Assembly: GCA_947624135.1 (NCBI GenBank)
Contig: CANQIV010000005.1
Location: 1-34,650 of the forward strand
From: an uncultured Bacilli bacterium
Lineage (GTDB): Bacteria; Bacillota_I; Bacilli_A; RF39; UBA660
Direction: 5' to 3'
DNA: 34,650 nt
The notes beneath the pieces are model-generated. The model worked only from the letters and a program-made list of their open reading frames with translations. It was not told where the DNA came from and did no database searches. Shown one piece after another: positions 1-7,767 of the stretch. The stretch's first letter is position 1, and each line of letters starts with the position of its first letter. The position numbers and the translations under genes are program-made.

Positions 1-152
1 AGAAACATAAATACTATTATAAACATACTTATTGCAGTTTTTTTAAATAAAACGGAATTTCAAATAAAAATTAACGTATTAACTACTTTTTTTATTAAAA
101 CACTTGCAAATTTATAAATAATTTGATAAACTATGTAAGTAATTAAATTTCT

Positions 153-170
153 ATGACATATATATGTCAT
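153..170. promoter_or_regulatory. Perfect 18-bp palindrome ATGACATATATATGTCAT just upstream of the rpmE RBS
   Basis: Read directly; self-reverse-complementary; followed by a GGGAGGAG Shine-Dalgarno. Operator or hairpin function is inferred. Confidence 0.5.
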
Positions 171-190
171 GGCGGGAGGAGAGTAATAAA

Positions 191-409
191 ATGAAAAAAG
201 GAATACATCCAGAATATATCGATACAACTGTAAAATGTGCTTGTGGTAATACTTTTACAGTAAAATCAAATAAACAAGATTTACACCTAGAGGTTTGTAA
301 TGAGTGTCATCCATTTTTCAAAGGTGGAAAAGAAGGTATGGCTGTTTCTAAAACTGGTCGTGTAGAAAAATTCAATCGTAAATATGGTTTAAATAAAGAA
401 GCTAAATAA
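191..409 (+). CDS. rpmE: 50S ribosomal protein L31 (zinc-binding, C+ type)
   Basis: [45 protein letters not shown]; paired cysteines; strong RBS before ATG 191. Confidence 0.95.
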   Translation: MKKGIHPEYIDTTVKCACGNTFTVKSNKQDLHLEVCNECHPFFKGGKEGMAVSKTGRVEKFNRKYGLNKEAK

Positions 410-421
410 TAGCTTTTTTTG
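399..421 (+). terminator. Rho-independent terminator after rpmE
   Basis: AAGCTA-AATAA-TAGCTT followed by a T run. Confidence 0.6.
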
Positions 422-463
422 TATATAAATTTAAGTTTAACAAATAATAAAAATGGTGATTTT

Positions 464-1186
464 ATGGAATTAAACTTAAATGAATTATTGAATGTAACAG
501 CAAGAGCGCTTTCTTCTTTAATAACTTTATTTTTAGTAACAAAAATGTTAGGTAAAAAACAAGTATCACAATTATCTTTATTCGATTATGTTATAGGAAT
601 ATCAATAGGTAATTTTGCTGCAGAAATGACTATAAATTTAGAATCAAATGAAATAAATGGAATACTTGCAGTAATAATATTTGGTTTTGTTGCTTATATT
701 GTTTCAATTGCGACAATGAAAAGTATAGTTTTAAGAAGATTTTTTATAGGAACTCCAACAATATTAATACAAAATGGAAAAATACTCGAAAAAAATTTAA
801 GGAAAGTTAAATTTGATGTAAATGATTTATTAGAAGAAATAAGAACTGCAGGATACTTTGATTTATCAGAAGTAGAGTATGCAGTAATGGAGGTAAATGG
901 AAATATAAGTGTTCTTCCTAAAGCAGAATATAAACCATTAACTCCAAAAGATATGAATATAAAAGTAAATAAAGAAAGTATATGCGCAAATGTAATAATT
1001 GATGGTAAAATAATGCATAAAAATTTAGAAAATATGAATAAAAATGAAAAATGGTTAAATAAAGAACTAAAAGTAAAAGGTTATAGTGATATTTCGAAAA
1101 TATTACTTGCAACCCTTGATAATAATGAAAAATTAAATATATATGAAAGAAATAATAATATAAAATCAAACGATGTTTTTGAATAA
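464..1186 (+). CDS. DUF421 / YetF-like membrane protein
   Basis: MELNLNELLNVTARALSSLITLFLVTKMLGKKQVSQLSLFDYVIGISIGNFAAEMT is characteristic of DUF421; start ATG 464 chosen over the track start at 419. Confidence 0.85.
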   Translation: MELNLNELLNVTARALSSLITLFLVTKMLGKKQVSQLSLFDYVIGISIGNFAAEMTINLESNEINGILAVIIFGFVAYIVSIATMKSIVLRRFFIGTPTILIQNGKILEKNLRKVKFDVNDLLEEIRTAGYFDLSEVEYAVMEVNGNISVLPKAEYKPLTPKDMNIKVNKESICANVIIDGKIMHKNLENMNKNEKWLNKELKVKGYSDISKILLATLDNNEKLNIYERNNNIKSNDVFE

Positions 1187-1273
1187 GTGTAAATATATGT
1201 AAAATATTAAATATTAATATAAAAAAATAATGACTAGTATAAAAAAATTTGATATATTGTAGATGGTGGTATA

Positions 1274-1720
1274 ATGAAAAGACATTTTTGTGCGTCAGCA
1301 TTTATAATTAATCCATATACAAAAAAAATATTATTAGTAAAACATAAAAAAAATAGAAGATGGACACAACCAGGTGGTCACATGGAATATAATGAAACAC
1401 CAGAAGAAACAGCTCTTAGAGAGACGTATGAAGAAACTGGTTTAAGAATTAGACTTTTAGGAGAAAGATTTCCTAGAGAAGAAGATTTTATTAGACCTCT
1501 TGGAATACAAAAAAATAGAAGAACAACAGATGATGGTGAAACTCATTTACACATTGATATAATATATGCAGCAGTTCCAAATGATGATTCAAAAGAGCAA
1601 TTAAATAGATTTGAAAGTGATGATATAGGATGGTTTTCTCGTGAGGAACTTGAATATATAGATTGCTTTCCAGATATAAAAATAACAATGGATTATATAT
1701 TAAAAAATATAATTAAATAA
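1274..1720 (+). CDS. NUDIX hydrolase
   Basis: Nudix box-like GGHMEYNETPEETALRETYEETGL. Confidence 0.9.
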   Translation: MKRHFCASAFIINPYTKKILLVKHKKNRRWTQPGGHMEYNETPEETALRETYEETGLRIRLLGERFPREEDFIRPLGIQKNRRTTDDGETHLHIDIIYAAVPNDDSKEQLNRFESDDIGWFSREELEYIDCFPDIKITMDYILKNIIK

Positions 1721-1750
1721 TTAAGTGAAATTTACACACTTAATTTTTTT
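1721..1750 (+). terminator. Rho-independent terminator
   Basis: TTAAGTG-AAATTTACA-CACTTAA followed by T run. Confidence 0.7.
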
Positions 1751-1755
1751 ATGTC

Positions 1756-1784
1756 TTGTAAAAAATAAAGATAAGTGGTATTAT
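1756..1784 (+). promoter_or_regulatory. Sigma-70-type promoter of pilin-like copy 1
   Basis: TTGTAA, 17 nt, TATTAT with extended -10 TGG; same arrangement before copies 2 and 3. Confidence 0.7.
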
Positions 1785-1840
1785 TAGTATAGATAGAAGA
1801 GTAAAAATAAAACTTCTATTAGAGTGAAAGGAATGGAATT

Positions 1841-3626
1841 ATGAAAGAATTAAAACAAAGAAATATGAGTAGGGGGGGGGGTACTTTACACTAGAAAAGT
1901 AAAGGCATTCACCCTAATAGAACTTTTAGCTGTAATAGTAATATTAGCTATAATAGCAGTCATTGCAACCCCAATAATACTAGGAGTAATAAACGATTCA
2001 AAATATAAAGCATTTAAATTAAGTTTAAACAATATAGAACACGCTTATGAACTTTATGCAGTGCAGAAAAATATTAAACCGGGTACAGAAATAGATATAA
2101 AAGATTTACCATTAGATTCAAAAAACTTATTAGGAAAAGTATTCTTAAATGAAGAAGGAAAAATAGAATTAAAAGAAGTAACCGATGGAACATATAGTGC
2201 GGAAGGAACACTAGATGATTTAAGCATGCTTAAAGGAACAGTAGAAGATTTGTCAGCAAACCGTTTAGATGTAGATATAAAATTAACATCAACATCAAGT
2301 AGTATTGTTGTTAATGTTGAAACAAAAGAAGGATACCCAACAAGTTATAGTTATCAAATAATAGAGCCAGAAGAAGAGAAAAAAGAAATAAATGATATAA
2401 AAGAAAATACATATACATTTGAAGAATTAAAAATAAATATAGAATATAAAATAAAAGTAATAGTAAAAAATAAAGTAGGATTAACAAAAGAAATAAAAAA
2501 TACAATAAAAACTTTAACGCCTGCAGAGCCAGAATTAGAAGGTATGATACCAGTAGTATACAAGAATAATAACTGGATAATGGTTGATACAACAAAAGAT
2601 AAATGGTATGATTATGAAAATCAAGAATGGGCAAATGCAGTAATATTAAATGAAGGAATAACTAAAACAACAGGACAAACATTAAATTTAGAAACAGATG
2701 TAAGAGCAATGTTTGTATGGATACCAAGATATGAATATAAAATAGTAAGTAAGAATAATATAGAGATAAACTTTATACCGAAAGATGTCGTATATGAAAA
2801 TAAAAATAATAGTGGCTATAGAGTACACCCAGCATTTACATTTGACTCACAGGAACAATCAGGAATATGGGTAGGAAAATTTGAAACAAGTCATGCAACA
2901 TTATCATCTACAGTAGAAAATAATTTAGGATGTGTAGATAATAATTGTGCTAATGCAGATGGGCTTAGAATACTACCAAATGTGAAATCATTGAGATATA
3001 ATAATGTATCAAATATGTTTTATGCAGTTCAATCAATGGATAATAGGTTAAGTATATCTGGTGATTTACATATGATGAAAAATAGTGAATGGGGAGCAGT
3101 CGCATATTTAGCACAAAGTAAATATGGAATAAATAAAGAAATTGAAATAAATGATAGTAGTACATATCTAACGGGTGATGGAGATTACGTAATAAATGTA
3201 GCTCAATCAACGACAGGAAATATAACAGGAATATATGATATGAGTGGAGGAGCATGGGACGGGGTAATGGGATATTATGAACCAGCATATAGTACAAATC
3301 CAGATTTAAATTTACCATGGGGTTCAAATAAAAATACAAATGACGCAGGATTTACTGCACAAATACCTTTAAAATATTACGATAGTTATACAGGTACAAT
3401 TCCATCAAATGCATGTAATGGAATATGTTATGGGCATGCACTTTCAGAAACCGCAAGTTGGTATGGAGATTATGCGGCACTTGTTTCTTCTGCAGCTCCG
3501 TGGTTCAATCGTGGAGGTTGCAGCACTGGCGATGGTGCTAGTGCAGGGGTGTTCGCGAGTTTAATCAACGGAGGAGGTACGCACGTTCATCTTTCGTTTC
3601 GTATAGTTATATCTCCAACTACATAA
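1841..3626 (+). CDS. Phase-variable prepilin-like surface protein, copy 1 (frame interrupted by G10; OFF as assembled)
   Basis: ATG 1841 with RBS reads MKELKQRNMSRGGGTLH* through G10. The pilin frame VLYTRKVKAFTLIELLAVIVILAIIAVIATPIILGVIN joins the 2061-3626 ORF. FN3-like segment and C-terminal CLec/FGE-like tail follow. Confidence 0.8.
1872..1881 (+). repeat. Poly-G tract (G10) in leader-coding region, copy 1
   Basis: Direct read. Confidence 0.95.
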
Positions 3627-3650
3627 GCAAAAAACTTATGTAGTTTTTTC
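3617..3650 (+). terminator. Rho-independent terminator overlapping the 3' end of pilin copy 1
   Basis: AACTACATAAG-CAAAAAA-CTTATGTAGTT then TTTTC; 11-bp stem spans the stop codon. Confidence 0.8.
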
Positions 3651-3955
3651 TTTGACAAACTAAAAAAATATATTATTATAATTATGCTATTTTAGAAGAA
3701 GCTATTGAAGAATCAAAAAAATCATAAAATAATTTAAATTGTTTAAAGAATTTTAATAAAAAGTTGAAAAATAAAAATTTTTTAACTTTTTTTAAATTTT
3801 ACAGTTTTTTGATTATTTTAACAAAAAATAATTGAAATTTGAATTAAAACTTGCAGAAATTAAAAAAATGTAAAAGCTAAATTACAATTTTTAAAAAGTG
3901 CATGTTTGACACCAAAATAATAATATGTTAGACTCATGAAACAAGGAGGAAATAG

Positions 3956-5176
3956 ATGTTTAAAAAAACAAAAGCAAAAATACAAATACCAGTTTATTTC
4001 GATTTATTATTTAAAAAAATATTTGGGAATGTAAATAATACAAAACCATTAAGAATATTATTAAAAAGAATGCTTTCAATAGAACCTAAAGAAATAACTA
4101 TATTAAATAGTGAATTAATAAATAGACCATATAAAGATAAAAAGACAGCTTGTGATTTAATAGTAGAATTAGAAGATGGAACAAAAATAAACTTTGAAAT
4201 AAATACACAAGTAAATCAAGATATAATAAATAGAAATACAAGATTATTATGTTTAAATATAAGTAAAGATTTAAATCCTGGAGAAGAATATAGAGAAATA
4301 AAATCACAAATTCAAATAAATTTAGATTTAAAAGGAAACCATATTAAATCAAAAGAAGAATATAAAATAATAGAAATAGAAACAGGTAAAATACTAACAG
4401 ATGCAATGACAATAATAAGATATGATATTCCATATTTCAAAGAACTATGTTATACTAATAGTGTAAACGAATTAGATGGTTTAAGTAGATTATTAGGTCT
4501 ACTTGGAGCAAACAACGAAGAAGAGGTAGATTATATAACTAAGGGTGATGAAGAATTGGAAGAAATAGGTAAACAATATAAAAAGTATGTAAATGAGGAA
4601 GATGTTATAGGAGCGTATGATTATGAGTTACACCAAAGAGAATTGGCTAGAATAGAAAAAGAGGAAGCTATAGCAGAAGCAATTAAGCAAAGCGAAATAG
4701 AAAAAGAAGAAGCTATAGCAGAAGCAATTAAGCAAAGCGAAATAGAAAAAGAAGAAGCAGTAGAAGATGCAACTAAGCAAAACAAAATAGAAATAGCGAA
4801 GAATATGTTGAAAGAAGGTTCAACAATTGAATTTATATCAAAAGTAACAGGACTCACAATAAAAGAGGTAGATTATATAACTAAGGGTGATGAAGAATTG
4901 GAAGAAATAGGTAAACAATATAAAAAGTATGTAAATGAGGAAGATGTTATAGGAGCGTATGATTATGAGTTACACCAAAGAGAGTTAGCTAGGATAGAAA
5001 AAGAGGAAGCTATAGCAGAAGCAATTAAGCAAAGCGAAATAGAAAAAGAAGAAGCAGTAGCTGAAAAATCTGCTGAAATAGCGAAGAATATGTTAAAAGA
5101 AGGTTCAACAATTGAATTTATATCAAAAGTAACAGGCCTCACAATAAAAGAAATAGAAGAATTAAGTGAGAATTAA
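3956..5176 (+). CDS. Rpn/PD-(D/E)XK nuclease family putative transposase with internally duplicated C-terminus
   Basis: N-terminal IPVYFDLLFKKIFGN..., DLIVELEDGTKINFEINTQ; C-terminal NMLKEGSTIEFISKVTGLTIKE typical of the family. Confidence 0.8.
   Translation: MFKKTKAKIQIPVYFDLLFKKIFGNVNNTKPLRILLKRMLSIEPKEITILNSELINRPYKDKKTACDLIVELEDGTKINFEINTQVNQDIINRNTRLLCLNISKDLNPGEEYREIKSQIQINLDLKGNHIKSKEEYKIIEIETGKILTDAMTIIRYDIPYFKELCYTNSVNELDGLSRLLGLLGANNEEEVDYITKGDEELEEIGKQYKKYVNEEDVIGAYDYELHQRELARIEKEEAIAEAIKQSEIEKEEAIAEAIKQSEIEKEEAVEDATKQNKIEIAKNMLKEGSTIEFISKVTGLTIKEVDYITKGDEELEEIGKQYKKYVNEEDVIGAYDYELHQRELARIEKEEAIAEAIKQSEIEKEEAVAEKSAEIAKNMLKEGSTIEFISKVTGLTIKEIEELSEN
4523..5150 (+). repeat. Intragenic tandem duplication in the Rpn-like gene
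   Basis: gaggtagattatataactaagggtgatgaagaattgg at 4523 recurs at 4865 (offset 342 nt); EEAIAEAIKQSEIEK modules are repeated inside each unit. Confidence 0.9.
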
Positions 5177-5189
5177 CACTTAATTTTTT
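5162..5189 (+). terminator. Rho-independent terminator
   Basis: TTAAGTG-AGAATTAA-CACTTAA then TTTTTT. Confidence 0.7.
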
Positions 5190-5245
5190 ATTTAATAATG
5201 TAAAATAAAATGATATAATTAAATAGTATTAAGGAATGTGGTATT

Positions 5246-7450
5246 ATGGAAAATTATGTTAAAGGAATATTTAAAAAAACAATTTATAATGGAGATAAAG
5301 GATATACAATTGGGCTTTTAAAAGTAATTGAAACAGATATAGAAGAAATGAAATCACATATAAATAAATTAATTACTTTTACAGGAATTTTTGCAGATTT
5401 AAATGATAATACTAAATATATAATGTATGGTGATGTCGTTGAACACCCAAAATATGGATTTCAATATAATGTAAAATCGTATGAACAGGTAAGACCCGAA
5501 GGTAGAGATGGTATAGTTGATTTTTTATCTAGTGGGCTTTTTAAAGGAATAGGCGAAAAACTTGCAAAACAAATAGTAGATACCTTAGGTGATAAAGCAC
5601 TAGAGTGTATAATAGAAAATAAAGATTGTCTTTATGATGTACCAAAAATTACAAAAAATAAAATAGATATAATATATAATACACTTTTAAAATACGAAGA
5701 ATCTCATGAGGTAATATTAAAACTTACTAAATTAGGATTTTCAATGAATGATTCCTTAAATATATATAATATATATAAAACCAATACTATTCGTGAACTT
5801 GAAAATAATATATATAGTATTATAGAAGATGTAGATGGAATAAATTTTCCTAAAGTTGATGAAATCGCACTTACTATAGATAACGATATATATAATATAA
5901 ATAGAATAAAAGCATGTATAATTCATGTCATGAAAGAATTGTGTTTCAAAAACGGAGATACATATTTATTATATTCTGAAATATATGAGGGAGTATCATT
6001 TTATTTAAAAGGTGACATAGATAGTGAAATATATGATAATGCACTTTTTGAACTTTCTAGTGAATTAAAAATAAAAATAGAGGATGACAAATACTATATA
6101 ATGGAAGATTATGAAGCGGAAGAATTCATTGCGCAAAAATTAATATATCTAACAAATAAACCATGCGTTAAGTATAAAAATATAGATAAAGAAATAGAAA
6201 AAATAGAAAAAAAAGAGCAAATAAACTATAGTGATAATCAAAAAGAAGCTATAAAGAAAGCACTTGAAAATAACATATTAATAATAACTGGTGGTCCAGG
6301 AACTGGAAAAACAACCATAATAAAAGGTATAGTAGAATTATATAAATCTTTAAATAAATTTAATGAAAAAGACTTAATTTCAAGAATTGCTTTACTCGCA
6401 CCTACAGGTAGAGCAAGTAAAAGAATGAGCGAATCAACATCTCTTCCATCTAGCACAATACATAGATTTTTAAAATGGAATAAAGAATTAGATCAATTCC
6501 TTGTAAATGAATATAATCCAGATTTTTCAAATTTAATAATAGTAGATGAAGTAAGTATGATAGATAATAGACTTATGAGTAACTTACTTAAGGGACTTAC
6601 CAATAATATTAAATTAGTACTTGTTGGAGATTATAATCAATTACCAAGTGTTGGATCTGGTAATGTACTTAAAGATTTGATAGATAGTGATGTTATAGAT
6701 AAAATGGAATTAGATTTATTATATAGACAAGGTGATAATAGTTATATACCAATACTTGCTAATAACATAAAAAACAATGAACTAGATGAAGATTGTTTAA
6801 TAAATAAAAGTGATTATAAATTTTTAAGATGTTCAAGCGAAGCAATAGTACCTAATCTAATCAATATATGTAAAGAGGTAATAAAAAAAGGCTATGATTA
6901 TAAAAGACTACAATTAATGGCGCCGATGTATGCAGGAATTAATGGAATAGATAATATAAATAAAGTATTACAAAATGTATTTAATCCAAGAGATAATGAA
7001 AAAGAAGAAATAAAATATGGCGATATTACATATAGAGAAAACGATAAAGTATTACAACTTGTAAATGATCCAGATAATAATGTATTTAATGGAGATATTG
7101 GAATAATAAAAAAAATAAATAGATTTGGTAAAACAAGTATTGTTATAGATTACGATGGAAATTTAGTAGAATATGAATTAAAAGATTTTCCAAAATTTAA
7201 ACATGCATTTATTATAAGTATACATAAAAGTCAAGGTAGTGAATTTGAACTTGTCATAATGCCAATAAGCAGTTATTATAAAAGAATGCTTTATAGGAAA
7301 TTAATATATACAGGAATAACTAGAGCTAAACGTAGATTAATATTAATTGGAGAGGTAGAAGCACTCATTTCAGGAGTTAGAAGAGAAGGTGAATATTTAA
7401 GAAAAACAGGATTATTAGAAAAATTATTAAATTATTTGAATAAAAATTAA
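5246..7450 (+). CDS. recD2: ATP-dependent RecD2-like DNA helicase
   Basis: N-terminal OB/HhH-like region, Walker A ITGGPGTGKTT, DEVSMID, HKSQGSEF, YTGITRAKRRLILIG. Confidence 0.92.
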   Translation: MENYVKGIFKKTIYNGDKGYTIGLLKVIETDIEEMKSHINKLITFTGIFADLNDNTKYIMYGDVVEHPKYGFQYNVKSYEQVRPEGRDGIVDFLSSGLFKGIGEKLAKQIVDTLGDKALECIIENKDCLYDVPKITKNKIDIIYNTLLKYEESHEVILKLTKLGFSMNDSLNIYNIYKTNTIRELENNIYSIIEDVDGINFPKVDEIALTIDNDIYNINRIKACIIHVMKELCFKNGDTYLLYSEIYEGVSFYLKGDIDSEIYDNALFELSSELKIKIEDDKYYIMEDYEAEEFIAQKLIYLTNKPCVKYKNIDKEIEKIEKKEQINYSDNQKEAIKKALENNILIITGGPGTGKTTIIKGIVELYKSLNKFNEKDLISRIALLAPTGRASKRMSESTSLPSSTIHRFLKWNKELDQFLVNEYNPDFSNLIIVDEVSMIDNRLMSNLLKGLTNNIKLVLVGDYNQLPSVGSGNVLKDLIDSDVIDKMELDLLYRQGDNSYIPILANNIKNNELDEDCLINKSDYKFLRCSSEAIVPNLINICKEVIKKGYDYKRLQLMAPMYAGINGIDNINKVLQNVFNPRDNEKEEIKYGDITYRENDKVLQLVNDPDNNVFNGDIGIIKKINRFGKTSIVIDYDGNLVEYELKDFPKFKHAFIISIHKSQGSEFELVIMPISSYYKRMLYRKLIYTGITRAKRRLILIGEVEALISGVRREGEYLRKTGLLEKLLNYLNKN

Positions 7451-7521
7451 AAAAAAGCAAAAAACTATTAATGTATATAAGTAATTATATACAATTATCA
7501 TATTTCTAGTGAGGTGATAAT

Positions 7522-7674
7522 ATGAAAATAGCAAAATCGATGGCTTTAATAGCTATTGGTGCAGGTGCAGTTTTAGCGTACCAAAAATATAGTGAACCTA
7601 TGATGAATAAATTAGAAGATATAGCTGATGAAGCTATAAAAAAAGCTAATAAAAAACTAGAAGATATGATGTAG
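7522..7674 (+). CDS. Small single-TM protein, 50 aa
   Basis: RBS gaggtgat then MKIAKSMALIAIGAGAVLAYQKYSEPMMNKLEDIADEAIKKANKKLEDMM*; followed by a terminator; not in the ORF track. Confidence 0.65.
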   Translation: MKIAKSMALIAIGAGAVLAYQKYSEPMMNKLEDIADEAIKKANKKLEDMM

Positions 7675-7678
7675 TGAA

Positions 7679-7712
7679 AGAAGCTTTTTTAGCTTCTTTT
7701 AATTTTTTTAAA
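7679..7712 (+). terminator. Rho-independent terminator
   Basis: AAGAAGCT-TTTT-AGCTTCTT followed by T-rich tail. Confidence 0.75.
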
Positions 7713-7767
7713 TTTTTATATTGAATAACAAACCTATGTTTGATAAAATATATATAAGGAGGCTAAT

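Noticed and set aside
918-1301. Minus-strand ORF 127 aa and the other minus-strand ORFs at 1491-1688, 2311-2634, 2354-2563, 2965-3339 and 4098-4307
   Set aside because: Low-complexity Leu/Tyr/His-rich translations opposite strong + strand genes; typical antisense artefacts of AT-rich coding DNA with no RBS support.
1866-1868. Code 4 (TGA = Trp) to read through the TGA in the pilin frame
   Set aside because: TGA is used as a natural stop at 10608-10610, queA and the 20443 gene; Trp is encoded by TGG throughout.
2061-3626. Annotating pilin copy 1 as a protein starting at GTG 2061 (and copies 2/3 at TTG 22510/24498)
   Set aside because: These starts lack a plausible RBS, cut off the prepilin helix, and are artefacts of the G10 frame break; the conserved promoter, RBS and ATG lie upstream.
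3690-3727. Short LEEAIEESKKS* coding-like remnant upstream of the Rpn gene
   Set aside because: Too short to call a pseudogene; composition alone could produce it.
4621-5060. CRISPR-like array from repeated GAAGCTATAGCAGAAGCAATTAAGC units
   Set aside because: Repeats are in-frame coding repeats without unique spacers; no cas genes.
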